Source: Acidimicrobiales bacterium (GTDB lineage: Bacteria > Actinomycetota > Acidimicrobiia > Acidimicrobiales > AC-9). From it: DNA of 64,000 bases. Of the stretch, positions 1 to 8,790 are shown one piece after another; within the stretch, counting starts at the first letter, position 1; each line of letters opens with the position of its first letter. Where the stretch lies: assembly GCA_036270875.1 (NCBI GenBank), contig DATBBR010000031.1, positions 1 to 64,000 on the forward strand, read 5' to 3'. A program made the translations under genes and the position numbers. The notes beneath the pieces are model-generated. The model made no database searches. It saw nothing but the letters and a program-made list of their open reading frames with translations, and had not been told where the DNA came from.

Positions 1-851
1 ACCCGGACTCGTCGCTCGTCTATTGCGGTGTACGAGGCGCTGCTGGTGATCAGAGTTCCCGACGGCTCCCTCATCTGGAACGGATCAGCGTTCTCGTAGA
101 GCATGTGTGCGGCTACGGAGGTCGGCGTGCAAGTCGTACCCGGATCGGCGGATTCAACGTTGAACCCGTTGCGGTCGATCTCGACCAGGACCGGTCCAGA
201 TAGCGGATCCGTGGTGCACTGTGCACCGCATTCGACAGTCTTCGCTGCGTGCCACGTTGGACCGGGGGGCAGACCATGGAGAATGGCGAACGCTGCCACC
301 ATTGCGGTGTCGGTGGCACGGCCGGCGAGAACGACATTCGATCCCTCTGCGAGCGCCGCCGCGATCGGCTCATGCCCCATGACTCCCACGATGTGCTCGC
401 AGGAGCTCAAGATGTCCGCCGTCAGTCTCTTCGGTGGAGCGAGCTCGACGATCCGGTCCTCCTTGAGTGCCTCGGCCAGGGTGGTTGCCGACTGTTCGCT
501 GTAGATACACCCGAGGGTGAAAGCCAGGCGCTCCGTGTGTGCAATGTCTTCGACCATCTCTGCTACCCAGTCGACCCCGCGGTCGGTGCCGTTGGTCCCG
601 CACGAGCCCACGATCAGCGGAATACCGGCCCTCTGGGAGGCGACGAGGAGGATCCTCAGGTCATCGGCTACGGCGTGCCTGGCTGTCTTTGCGATGGCCG
701 CACCGAGGTAATATGGGCCCGAGTCAGTTGATCCGCCATCAATCGCGATGGCGTCAGCGCCGAGGTGGATGCCTCGCTCTACCCCTCCGGCTGACAGCCC
801 GGATCCCAGCATCCCGGAGGGGAAGAGGATCCTGATCCGCTCGCGAGTCAT
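1..851 (-). CDS. AtuA-family (DUF1446) protein, 3' end beyond window
   Basis: An open frame runs from an ATG at 851 to the window edge with no stop (283 codons visible). The translation has typical AtuA/DUF1446 features: an N-terminal RILFPSG strand, IDGGSTDSGPYYLG around residue 40, GSCGTNGTDRGVDW around 80, YSEQ around 115, and AGRATDT followed by WHAAKTVECGA. AtuA proteins are linked to acyclic-terpene utilisation, but their reaction is poorly defined and many members sit beside uptake systems. The start codon overlaps the stop of the ABC ATPase (ATGA), so it is translationally coupled to the transporter and probably acts on the imported compound. Partial only because of the window border. 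The family is clear; the substrate is unknown. Confidence 0.85.
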   Translation of the reverse strand, partial: MTRERIRILFPSGMLGSGLSAGGVERGIHLGADAIAIDGGSTDSGPYYLGAAIAKTARHAVADDLRILLVASQRAGIPLIVGSCGTNGTDRGVDWVAEMVEDIAHTERLAFTLGCIYSEQSATTLAEALKEDRIVELAPPKRLTADILSSCEHIVGVMGHEPIAAALAEGSNVVLAGRATDTAMVAAFAILHGLPPGPTWHAAKTVECGAQCTTDPLSGPVLVEIDRNGFNVESADPGTTCTPTSVAAHMLYENADPFQMREPSGTLITSSASYTAIDERRVR

Positions 852-1930
852 TCGATCACCGTGCTCGCGTCGTCGGGGAGGCTGATCAACACCGCAGCGG
901 ACGTCACAGGGACGTTGGTCTGCACCATCACGCCTATCTTGCCGATGGCCATCTCGTACTCGAAGTGGTCGCCGAGAAAGGCGCCGCTGCGAACATCGCC
1001 ACGACACTGGTTGCCGGCGTCGTTCGACGCAGAGTCAGCCGAGCTGACCTGAATCGCCTCCGGTCTCACGGCGATAACGACGTCCGAGCCGCTCGACAGG
1101 GTCCGTGCGCAGTGCGCCCGAACGACCAGTGGCGTTCCATTGATCCTCACTATCGCACCACCGGCGGCACCGGTGTCGACGATCTCAGCGTCGAGAAAAT
1201 TGCATCGTCCGACAAAGCCGGCAACCGTCCTGTTCACCGGGCGCAGGTAGACCTCCTCCGGAGTCCCGCTCTGCTGGATGACACCGCGGTCCATGATCAT
1301 GACGCGATCGCTTAGCCCGAGTGCCTCGTGTTGGTCGTGGGTCACGAACACAGTGGTGATACCGATCTCTCGCTGCAACTCTCTCAACCACTTGCGGGAC
1401 CGCTCCCGAAGCTTGGCGTCGAGATTGGAGAACGGCTCGTCGAGGAGCAGGACCAAAGGAGAGCTCGAGAGAGCCCGGGCGAGCGCGACTCGTTGTTGTT
1501 GACCTCCAGAGAGCTGGTGCGGGTACTGCTGGCCAACCTCGGCCAGCTCCACCAGCTCGAGAACCTCGGCAACTCGCCGGGCCACTGCGGGCTTCTTGAA
1601 CCTCCTCACCGCGAGAGGAAATCCGACGTTGCCGGCGACCGTCATGTGTGGCCACAGCGCATACGACTGGAAGACGATGCCCAAGTTGCGCCGCTCGGGC
1701 GCCTTGACTCTACGACTCGAGCCCTCGAAGAAGACCTCGTCGCCACAGGATATGAGGCCTGCATCCGGATGCTGGAAGCCAGCGATCGCCATCAACGTCG
1801 TCGTCTTGCCGCAACCGCTCGGGCCCAGCAGGGTAACGAACTCCTTGTCGCCTACATCCAGGCTGATCTTGTCGAGCACGAGGTGGTCGTCGTACGTCTT
1901 GACCACGTCTCGCAGGCGGATATCAGGCAC
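848..1930 (-). CDS. ABC transporter ATP-binding protein (PotA/FbpC-like)
   Basis: This 360-residue protein is the cytoplasmic energiser of a binding-protein-dependent importer. Walker A GPSGCGKTT is at residues 36-44, the signature LSGGQQQ at 140-146, Walker B LLLDEP at 161-166 and the switch histidine in THD near 197-199. The C-terminal ~110 residues fit a TOBE-type regulatory domain, as in the spermidine/Fe3+ subclass. It overlaps the upstream permease gene by 8 bp and the downstream AtuA-family gene by 4 bp, so all belong to one operon. The substrate cannot be read from the ATPase; carboxylates, iron chelates and polyamines are all transported by this subclass. Confidence 0.95.
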   Translation of the reverse strand: MPDIRLRDVVKTYDDHLVLDKISLDVGDKEFVTLLGPSGCGKTTTLMAIAGFQHPDAGLISCGDEVFFEGSSRRVKAPERRNLGIVFQSYALWPHMTVAGNVGFPLAVRRFKKPAVARRVAEVLELVELAEVGQQYPHQLSGGQQQRVALARALSSSPLVLLLDEPFSNLDAKLRERSRKWLRELQREIGITTVFVTHDQHEALGLSDRVMIMDRGVIQQSGTPEEVYLRPVNRTVAGFVGRCNFLDAEIVDTGAAGGAIVRINGTPLVVRAHCARTLSSGSDVVIAVRPEAIQVSSADSASNDAGNQCRGDVRSGAFLGDHFEYEMAIGKIGVMVQTNVPVTSAAVLISLPDDASTVIE

Positions 1931-3659
1931 GGCTCACCCGCCTCACAAGCCGCGTCGCGCCGATGATGACCAGGCCCACGATCGCCAGCTGGATCACCGC
2001 CATGGCGGCCACCTGTCCCGGCTCTCCCTTTTGCCAGGCCTGGAGCATGGTCACTCCCATGACTTCGGTACCGGGCTTCTGAAGGAACACCAATGGGTCG
2101 TAGTCACTGAGCAGGGTGATGAACATCAAGACCAACGCGGTGAGCATGGCTGGTCTGACTATCGGCAAGGTGATCCGTCGTCCCGTGGTCCACCAGGTTG
2201 CGCCCGATGCGGTTGATGCGTCGTCGAACTCTCTTGTTATCTTGGCGAGGCTCGGGTAGAGGACGACATAGGCGATGGTGATGTTGCGGATGCTCAGCGC
2301 CAGCATCTCTCCCCAGATGCTGTTGCGGAGGAAGGAGCCCGGAACGTTGACCAACAGATAGGACCAGAAGAAGCCGATGCCGAGGACGATTCCCGGTATC
2401 GCCCTGGGGTAGACCAAGATGGCCGGCAGTGTGTGGCGGAGCCTGAAACGGGAGCGGTGGGCGATCAGGGTGGCGATCGCCACGAACATCACCGTGAGCA
2501 GACTTCCGATCGTGGCGATGATGATGCTGTTGATGATGGCATTGCGAAAGCCGTGGTTGGTGATGATCTGGTGCCAGTTGCCGCTCGTCCACAGGTGCCA
2601 TGGTGCCACCAGGATGGTCAACTCCTTCACGCTCGACATCAGAACGAGACCGACGAGAGGAACGAGGCTCGCGAAGGCCACGAATGCGCCAGTGAAGGCC
2701 AACCAACCGAGACGCCATCGTCCGACGTCCAGGGGAGGCACCTTCGCCGGCCCGCGACTAGCAGGCACGATGAATCGTTGCTCTGAGCCGAGCAGGCGGG
2801 TGCGGGCGATCAGGAGAATGGTGACGACGATGAGAAGCAGGATCGCGCCGGCGCTGACGAAGGGAGGGTCTGGCGTCGTGCTGTTCCCCCACCCGTTGTA
2901 GAGGTAGCTGGCGTACAGGTTGATGTTTGCCGGTGTGCCCAGAAAGAGGGGGATGCCGAGGATCTCGAGGGACAGGGCGAAGACCAGGATGCTCGAGTTC
3001 AGGATCGCGGGACGAAGCAGCGGGATCGTGATCCGACGAAGCACGGCTCCCGGTGATGCCCCCGAGCTCACGGCGGCGTTTTCGAGGGTGGTGTCAGAGC
3101 CTTGTAGCGACACCTGGCAGGTCAGGAAGGTGATCGGGATCGTCACGACAGATCCGAGGACGGCCATGCCGAGGATCGACGAGAGATTCCATGCCGGGAG
3201 ACCGAGACTCCGATGCACGAGCTGTGTGAGGTAACCCGATGTCCCGTAGATCGAGGTCCACCCGACAATCAAACCGAGCGGCGGGATTACGATAGGGGCG
3301 ATCAGCAGCCATCGCAGCCATCTGCCGCCGGGCATGTTCGTTCGGTTGATGAGGACGGCGAAGATCGTCCCCAGTCCCACTGCCAGGGTGGTCGTGATGA
3401 CGGCGAAGAGGAGGGTGTTCTCGACGGCTCGCCAATAGGCGGGGTCGTCGAAGAGGGTGCGATAGGGCTGGACCGACCAGCTGCCTCCTGGGAGGTAGAA
3501 GGCCTGGCTCCGGAACGACGTGTAGATCAACGGGACGAGCGGACCGATGACGAGAACGACTGTCAGGCCCCAGACGATCGCCTGCGACGCACTTGTAGGG
3601 ACGAACCTTCGCCGTTGGAACCGGCGAGGAATGCCGTGCGGGATCGAGGTGGTGGTCAT
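1923..3659 (-). CDS. ABC transporter permease, two fused permease domains (FbpB-like)
   Basis: A 578-residue integral membrane protein with two BPD_transp_1 permease units in tandem (roughly residues 70-290 and 350-570), each with about six hydrophobic helices. Both carry a cytoplasmic EAA-like loop that contacts the ATPase: SSGASPGAVLRRITIPLL in the first half and ASGATWWTTGRRITLP in the second. A fused double permease is characteristic of the Fe3+/2-aminoethylphosphonate-type importers (FbpB, ThiP-like), so no second permease gene is needed. It lies between the binding protein (24-bp gap) and the ATPase (8-bp overlap), completing the importer. Confidence 0.93.
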   Translation of the reverse strand: MTTTSIPHGIPRRFQRRRFVPTSASQAIVWGLTVVLVIGPLVPLIYTSFRSQAFYLPGGSWSVQPYRTLFDDPAYWRAVENTLLFAVITTTLAVGLGTIFAVLINRTNMPGGRWLRWLLIAPIVIPPLGLIVGWTSIYGTSGYLTQLVHRSLGLPAWNLSSILGMAVLGSVVTIPITFLTCQVSLQGSDTTLENAAVSSGASPGAVLRRITIPLLRPAILNSSILVFALSLEILGIPLFLGTPANINLYASYLYNGWGNSTTPDPPFVSAGAILLLIVVTILLIARTRLLGSEQRFIVPASRGPAKVPPLDVGRWRLGWLAFTGAFVAFASLVPLVGLVLMSSVKELTILVAPWHLWTSGNWHQIITNHGFRNAIINSIIIATIGSLLTVMFVAIATLIAHRSRFRLRHTLPAILVYPRAIPGIVLGIGFFWSYLLVNVPGSFLRNSIWGEMLALSIRNITIAYVVLYPSLAKITREFDDASTASGATWWTTGRRITLPIVRPAMLTALVLMFITLLSDYDPLVFLQKPGTEVMGVTMLQAWQKGEPGQVAAMAVIQLAIVGLVIIGATRLVRRVSRA

Positions 3660-3683
3660 TGCCGTGGCTCCGAGGCGCCGGTG

Positions 3684-4832
3684 CTACGGGCCCGTATGAA
3701 AGACCTGGTTCCAGTGGTCGGTGATCGACTTCTGCTGGGCCAGGACGTTGTTGCTGTACGGCACCAGGTACGTCTGGGCCTGAGGGACGCTGCGATAGAG
3801 CTCAGTGAGGCTGGCTGTGCACCCATTGGTGGGGGTGAAGCCAGTCTCTGATGCCTCGAAACCGGCTCCACACAGTGCCTGCTGACCGGCATCAGAGAAC
3901 AGGAAATCCAAGAGGAGCTGGGCCGACGCCGGGTTGCGGGCACCCTGTGCCACGGCGATGCCCCTGGGCACCAGCGGCGTTGCATCCTTCATGAACTCGT
4001 AGTTAGCCAGACCTTGATAGTGCGGCAACACACCTTGGGTCAGCCCGGACGTCATGTAGCCGATGGATGCCCCCCCTTGCAGCAGGTAGCTGAGGCCACT
4101 CAGGCCGTCGTTGAAGGTCTTGGAGTTGGATCCAAGAATCGTGAACTCCCGCCAGAATGTCGATTCGCCCAGGATGTGCAGGAGCCCATAGGCAGCTGAA
4201 TAGCCAAGCGAGTTGTTGATGCTGTAGGTGGCGAGCTTGTACATCGAGGGGTTCTGTTGAACGGCTTGCGCCAGGGCGCCGTAGGTTTGCGGCACCTGAG
4301 GCGGGGAGAGAAGCTTCTCGTTGTAGGCCGAGAGCACCGGCTCTGGGGACATGACGAATAGACCATTCCCTTGATTGGTGAACGCAGGGAAGTTCGAAAG
4401 GCCGCTTGGCGTCACGTGCTGGAGATTTCCCAGCTTCTCGGCCTCGAGCCACGGCCCGATCCCACTGGCGATCAACAGATCGGCGCTTGTCGACCCTTGC
4501 GCGTGCTCGGACTCGTACTTCGAAAAGACTTGAAAGTCTGAAAGATCGTTGTCCTGGACTGAGATCCAGGGATACTTCTGCTCGAATGCCTTGACGACCG
4601 GCTGAAAGTATTGGGCCGGTGCGTTGCCGTAGATGATGAGCCCATGCTCTTGGTGTGACGTCGCGACAAGCTTGTCGATCGGCACGGGTGCCGAGCTCGC
4701 CTGACCGGGCTGAGGACTGGAGCTCACTCCCGTCGCGCAGGCGGTGGCTGCCAGGCCCAGTGTGAGAGAGAGGGCCAGGACCCGAGTTCCGGCTCTACGG
4801 TGCCCGTGAGCGCCTGGACGCATGCGTTTCAC
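3684..4832 (-). CDS. Extracellular solute-binding lipoprotein of the ABC importer
   Basis: Predicted 382-residue lipoprotein. The signal segment VLALSLTLGLAATAC ends in a lipobox (LAATAC), so the mature protein starts at that cysteine and is lipid-anchored outside the membrane. The rest resembles family-1 extracellular solute-binding proteins (Fe3+/polyamine-like fold). A GTG start at 4832 is chosen because GGAAGGAAG lies immediately upstream; an ATG at 4823 is also possible. A longer reading from 4886 would place non-signal residues and an operator-like palindrome inside the gene, so it is not used. It is the first transporter gene after the GntR regulator. Ligand unknown. Confidence 0.88.
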   Translation of the reverse strand: MKRMRPGAHGHRRAGTRVLALSLTLGLAATACATGVSSSPQPGQASSAPVPIDKLVATSHQEHGLIIYGNAPAQYFQPVVKAFEQKYPWISVQDNDLSDFQVFSKYESEHAQGSTSADLLIASGIGPWLEAEKLGNLQHVTPSGLSNFPAFTNQGNGLFVMSPEPVLSAYNEKLLSPPQVPQTYGALAQAVQQNPSMYKLATYSINNSLGYSAAYGLLHILGESTFWREFTILGSNSKTFNDGLSGLSYLLQGGASIGYMTSGLTQGVLPHYQGLANYEFMKDATPLVPRGIAVAQGARNPASAQLLLDFLFSDAGQQALCGAGFEASETGFTPTNGCTASLTELYRSVPQAQTYLVPYSNNVLAQQKSITDHWNQVFHTGP

Positions 4833-4857
4833 ACATCTTCCTTCCGTCACCACAGCG

Positions 4858-4872
4858 GATTTGCTATAGCAA
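4858..4872. promoter_or_regulatory. Candidate GntR operator upstream of the transporter genes
   Basis: GATTTGCTATAGCAA contains a perfect 12-bp palindrome (TTGCTATAGCAA, 4861-4872). It lies between the GntR stop and the binding-protein start, about 30-40 bp upstream of that start. A 13/15 match lies upstream of the GntR gene. The operator role is inferred from symmetry, placement and repetition. Confidence 0.6.
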
Positions 4873-4900
4873 GAGCGGACAAACAATGGCCTCTATCCGA

Positions 4901-5611
4901 CTACTGCGATCCCTCCAGAAACTCGTCCTCGGCGACGACGTCCAGGTGCTGGTGGGCGGCACTGGCGACGTGATCGCGCATGAGCGACTCGGCGAGCGAG
5001 CTGTCGCGAGCTTCGAGCGCAGCGACGATCGACGAGTGGTGGGCGAGGCCCGCCTTCGATGGATACGTTGCGCCGAGGCGCCGCACGGACTCCACCCGAA
5101 TGCGCCAATCGAACGCCCCGGCGGTGGCGATCATGTCGATCAGCTGTGGGTTGTGGGACGCCTCGTACACAAGTTGGTGCGTCTGCCGCGCCAACCGCAG
5201 GACCTCGATGCCGTCCTCCACCGTTTGGGCTGACGGAAGGGATCGAGATGCCCGTTCGTGTACATCTCGGATTGCCGCCAGCTCTCGGTCCGTCGCAGAT
5301 TCGGCGGCGAGCCTGGCGGCCACGCCCGACAGCGCAGCCTCGATCAGGTTGAGCTCGTAGAGCCGATGCACCGAGGGCTGGGCCACGGTCAGGGAGCGTC
5401 CGTCGAGCCGTTCCAGCAGCCGCTCATGCTCGAGTCGGCGAATCGCCTCGCGCACAGGGGTGGGGCTCACGCCGAGCTGCGTGGCCAGTCCCCGTTCGGT
5501 CACCCGCTGTCCGGCGCTCAACTCGCCCTCGGCGATCTGCCGTCGAAGCAGTACGTAGGCCTGATCGGCGAGGGTGGGCGATGTGGTCAATTTGGCGCTC
5601 GGCTGCTCCAC
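4901..5611 (-). CDS. GntR-family transcriptional regulator, FCD subfamily
   Basis: This 236-residue regulator has an N-terminal winged helix-turn-helix (residues ~12-75, with GLATQLGVSPTPVREAIRRLE typical of GntR) followed by an all-helical FCD ligand-binding domain. Such proteins usually bind a carboxylate with a metal and leave DNA when the inducer binds. The GTG start is preceded by GGGAGG. It is the first gene of the run regulator-binding protein-permease-ATPase-AtuA, so it most likely controls that operon and itself. The motif shared by the two flanking intergenic regions supports this. The effector is probably the imported compound or a product. Confidence 0.9.
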   Translation of the reverse strand: MEQPSAKLTTSPTLADQAYVLLRRQIAEGELSAGQRVTERGLATQLGVSPTPVREAIRRLEHERLLERLDGRSLTVAQPSVHRLYELNLIEAALSGVAARLAAESATDRELAAIRDVHERASRSLPSAQTVEDGIEVLRLARQTHQLVYEASHNPQLIDMIATAGAFDWRIRVESVRRLGATYPSKAGLAHHSSIVAALEARDSSLAESLMRDHVASAAHQHLDVVAEDEFLEGSQ

Positions 5612-5628
5612 ACCGCCTCCCTATCGCA

Positions 5629-5643
5629 GATTTGCAATAGCAG
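5629..5643. promoter_or_regulatory. Candidate GntR operator upstream of the regulator gene
   Basis: GATTTGCAATAGCAG matches the site at 4858-4872 in 13 of 15 positions and lies 18-32 bp upstream of the GntR start. The surrounding CTATCGCA...TGCAATAG (5621-5640) is itself an imperfect inverted repeat. Likely the autoregulatory site of the GntR protein. Confidence 0.55.
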
Positions 5644-5723
5644 ATTGGATCACGAGGGCAGGGTCGTGTCAAGTCCTGGTCAGGTGCCGACCGGCTCAGG
5701 GAGACCTCGGCGAGCCCGAGGAC

Positions 5724-5756
5724 GGGGCCGGGTGCGAGTACCTCGCACCCGGCCCC
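5724..5756 (-). terminator. Strong hairpin after the MMPL gene
   Basis: A perfect 15-bp GC-rich stem (5724-5738 pairing with 5742-5756) closes on a 3-nt loop. It begins 15 bp past the stop of the MMPL gene and separates it from the GntR promoter region. No U-tract follows on the minus strand, as is common in high-GC actinobacterial terminators. It may act in both directions. Confidence 0.75.
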
Positions 5757-5770
5757 GATCCTTTGCCCGT

Positions 5771-7993
5771 TCACACCAGGCTGGGCTCGCTCGGCGTCCG
5801 CTCCTCGCCCGGTGCGGCTGCCCCGTCGTCGTCCTCGAGCTTGAGTCGGGGCAGTCGGCGGTCGAGGGCGGCCGGGAGCTTCCAATTGGCCTTGCCGAGG
5901 GTGTGCATGGCCGCCGGGACGAGCACGGTGCGGATGATGAGGGCGTCGACGATGATGGCGGCGGCCATGCCGAGCCCGATCATCTTTATGGTGCGGTCGG
6001 TGGTGAAGATGAACGAGGCGAACACGACGGTCATGATGGCGGCGGCTGCGGTGATGGTCCGTCCCGTGATGGCCTGACCGAGGTTGACCGCAGCCGAGTT
6101 GTCACGCCGCTTGAGCCATTCCTCGTGGATCCTGCTCACCAGGAACACCTCGTAGTCCGTCGAGAGGCCGAACAGGACGGCGAACATGAGGATGGGCACG
6201 AGGGGGGTGATGGGTCCGGTGTGTGTGACCCCGACCAGGCTGGAGAGCCATCCCCATTGGAAGACCGCCACCACCACCCCGAAGGCGGCTCCTGCCGAGA
6301 GCAGGTTCATGATCGCGGCCGTGGCTGGGATCAAGAGGCTTCGGAAGACGACCATGAGCAGGAGGAACGACAAGACGACGATCCCGCCGACGAATATCGG
6401 CAGCTTCGACGACAGCTGGTTGGCGAAGTCGTCGGCCAAGGCGGTCTGGCCGCCGACGAGGACCTGCAGGTGCTGGCCGTGCAGGGCGGTCGGGATGACC
6501 GAGCCCCGCATCTGGGTGATCAGATTGGATGTGGAGGCGGACTGGGGGCTGCCCGTCGGGAAGACCTCGGCGACCCCCACGGCGGGATGACCCGGGCCTG
6601 CGGGGAAGTAGTGCGGGCTGACGCCCGTGACCACTCCGGGTGTGTGGACGGCGGAGTCGTACACGGTCGCGAACGCCGCCTGGTCGGCAGGGCTGGTGAT
6701 GGGCGCCACAAGCTGTAGCGGTCCGGTGAAGCCGGGCCCGAACCCCGTCGTGATGAGCTGGTATGCCCGGTACGTGGTAGTCGTGGTGCTCGTCGGGTCG
6801 ACGTTGTAGTCGGCGGTTCCCTGTCGCATCGACAAGAACGGCGCGCCGAGGGCGAGGAGGATGCCCAAGGCGGCAATCGCGAAGCCCACGCGGTGAGCCT
6901 GTACCTTGCCCGCCCAGGCTGCCCACCGTCTCGACGCCTCGGGAAAGTCCGTCTCGCCTGTGGCCAGTGCGGCCCGCTGACCGCGCGTCAGGGTGCGCTC
7001 GCCCAGCAGCCCGATGAATGCCGGGAGCAGCGTGAGGGCGGCAGTCATCGGGAACAGCACTGCGATCGAGGCTGCGATCGCGGTGCCCGAGAGCACGCTG
7101 ACGCCGACCGTGACCATCGCCAGCAGGGCGATGCAAACGGTGATGCCGGCGAAGAGCACGGCTCGCCCTGCAGTAGCCGCTGCGGTGGTAACCGCCTGCT
7201 CCACAGTCAGGCCACGGCGGAGGCCAGTGCGGGTGCGGGTCAGGATGAACAAGGAGTAGTCGATCCCGACTCCGAGCCCGATCAGTGTGCACAGCTGCGT
7301 GGTGAAGTTGGCCATGGAGAGGGCGTTGGACAGTACCCCGACGATCGACAGGGCGCTGAAGAGGGCGATGCCCGTGCTGACCAACGGCAGGAGCGCGACG
7401 GACAGCTTCCTGAAGACGAGCAGCAGGACGATCAGGGCGGCAACCACGCCGAGGATCGTGTTCGAGGAGGACGAGGGGTTGGTGGAAGCGGCCACCTTGC
7501 CGACGACGTCAACTTGAAGGGTAGGTGAGTTCGGTGCCCTGGCCAGGTTCACCAGGTTGGTCGCCTCTGCCTTGGGAATCTGGTTGGCGTCCTTGCTGAA
7601 GTTGACCGTGGCGAAGGCGATGTTGCGGTTGGCGCTGATCTGGCTCGCTCCGGCGGCACTGTAGGGGGAGGTCACGCTCGCCACATTGGGAAGCTGGCCA
7701 ACCTGGCCGAGCATGCTCTGAACGCTCGATTGCACTGCCGGATTCGTTACGCTCCCCGACTTCGCCTGGAAGACGATCTGTTCGCTGTCACCCGCCTGGC
7801 TGGGTGCCGCCTGGTGCAACAGGCTGGCGGCGGCGGCGCTCGGCGTCCCTGACAGCTGCGTGCCGGTGGCGTAATGGCTGCCCGTGCCGGACACGGCAAA
7901 GAGCGTGACGATCACGAGTGCGAGCCAGGCGCCGACCACAGCAAGGCGGTGCCCGACGCACCAACGAGCAAGCGAACGCATCGGAGTCTCCAT
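5771..7993 (-). CDS. MMPL-family RND-type transporter
   Basis: A 740-residue inner-membrane exporter of the MMPL/RND superfamily. One N-terminal helix (residues ~14-34) is followed by a large external domain, a bundle of helices (~190-360), a second external domain and a second bundle (~535-700). The transport segment GIDYSLFILTRTR and its counterpart STDYEVFLVSRIHE contain the Asp-Tyr pair typical of proton-driven MMPL proteins. These move lipids or hydrophobic compounds out of the cell. ATG 7981 with GGAG at good spacing is an alternative start. It lies just downstream of a co-directional two-component system, which probably controls it, and ends at a strong hairpin. Confidence 0.92.
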   Translation of the reverse strand: METPMRSLARWCVGHRLAVVGAWLALVIVTLFAVSGTGSHYATGTQLSGTPSAAAASLLHQAAPSQAGDSEQIVFQAKSGSVTNPAVQSSVQSMLGQVGQLPNVASVTSPYSAAGASQISANRNIAFATVNFSKDANQIPKAEATNLVNLARAPNSPTLQVDVVGKVAASTNPSSSSNTILGVVAALIVLLLVFRKLSVALLPLVSTGIALFSALSIVGVLSNALSMANFTTQLCTLIGLGVGIDYSLFILTRTRTGLRRGLTVEQAVTTAAATAGRAVLFAGITVCIALLAMVTVGVSVLSGTAIAASIAVLFPMTAALTLLPAFIGLLGERTLTRGQRAALATGETDFPEASRRWAAWAGKVQAHRVGFAIAALGILLALGAPFLSMRQGTADYNVDPTSTTTTTYRAYQLITTGFGPGFTGPLQLVAPITSPADQAAFATVYDSAVHTPGVVTGVSPHYFPAGPGHPAVGVAEVFPTGSPQSASTSNLITQMRGSVIPTALHGQHLQVLVGGQTALADDFANQLSSKLPIFVGGIVVLSFLLLMVVFRSLLIPATAAIMNLLSAGAAFGVVVAVFQWGWLSSLVGVTHTGPITPLVPILMFAVLFGLSTDYEVFLVSRIHEEWLKRRDNSAAVNLGQAITGRTITAAAAIMTVVFASFIFTTDRTIKMIGLGMAAAIIVDALIIRTVLVPAAMHTLGKANWKLPAALDRRLPRLKLEDDDGAAAPGEERTPSEPSLV

Positions 7994-7999
7994 GACTGA

Positions 8000-8016
8000 T
8001 CCCCGCCAGTCGGGGA
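8000..8016. promoter_or_regulatory. Inverted repeat upstream of the MMPL gene
   Basis: TCCCCG-CCAGT-CGGGGA is a 6+6 bp inverted repeat directly upstream of the MMPL start, in the 92-bp gap after the response-regulator gene. It could be a response-regulator site or a small hairpin affecting the ribosome-binding region. Its role is inferred from position only. Confidence 0.35.
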
Positions 8017-8085
8017 CCTCACGATGACCGTACGGATAGGTGCTCAGCGGATCATCGGCCGCCCGGACGGTTTCGCAGGCGTCGC

Positions 8086-8790
8086 CTAGTCCTCGGGAGG
8101 TACTCCGAGCGGACCCTGGGCTTGGCCGGGGACGACCAAACCGCTCTCATAGGCCAGTACCACGAGCTGCGTGCGGTCCCGGGCGTCGAGCTTGGTGAGG
8201 ATACGCGACACATGCGATTTGCAGGTCAACGGGCTGATGAACAGCTTCGCAGCGATCTCGGTATTGGTCAGACCCCCCGCGATGAAACGCAGTATCTCGA
8301 GCTCCCGCGTCGTCAGCGTCGACGGAAGTGCAAATCGCGCAGGCGTCGCCGCCTTGTCGTCTCTGACGTACGCCTCGACCAGTCTGCGGGTGGCGCCTGG
8401 ATCCAGCAGGGCGTCACCGCCGGCGACGGTCCTGACCGCGGCGATGAGCGCAGGTGGCTCGACCCCCTTGAGGAGAAACCCGCTCGCCCCCGCCCGCAAG
8501 GCCCCGAACACGTACTCGTCGAGATCGAACGTCGTGAGCACGACAACCTTGGTGATCGGCAGCCTCGGGTGGGCGGTGATCAGCCGTGTCGCTTCGAGGC
8601 CGTCCATCCCTGGCATGCGAATGTCCATCAACACCACGTCGGGAACCTCCTGGACGGCCACCTCGACCGCCTCTCTGCCATCTTTGGCGTCGCCGACGAC
8701 GTCGATGTCTTCTTCGCTGCTCAGGATCGAGCGGAACCCGGCTCGCACCAGCGAATGGTCATCGACCACCAGCACCTTGATCGTCCCCAT
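8086..8790 (-). CDS. NarL/LuxR-type response regulator
   Basis: A 234-residue two-domain regulator. The receiver domain (residues 1-120) has the acidic pair DD at 10-11, the phospho-acceptor Asp56 in LMDIRMPGMDG and the conserved Lys in FLLKG. The C-terminal LuxR helix-turn-helix (about 165-225) contains LTTRELEILRFIAGGLTNTEIA. Its ATG shares one base with the kinase stop (TGATG), which fixes the start at 8790 and shows translational coupling. Phosphorylation by that kinase should promote DNA binding; the downstream MMPL gene is the obvious target. Confidence 0.93.
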   Translation of the reverse strand: MGTIKVLVVDDHSLVRAGFRSILSSEEDIDVVGDAKDGREAVEVAVQEVPDVVLMDIRMPGMDGLEATRLITAHPRLPITKVVVLTTFDLDEYVFGALRAGASGFLLKGVEPPALIAAVRTVAGGDALLDPGATRRLVEAYVRDDKAATPARFALPSTLTTRELEILRFIAGGLTNTEIAAKLFISPLTCKSHVSRILTKLDARDRTQLVVLAYESGLVVPGQAQGPLGVPPED

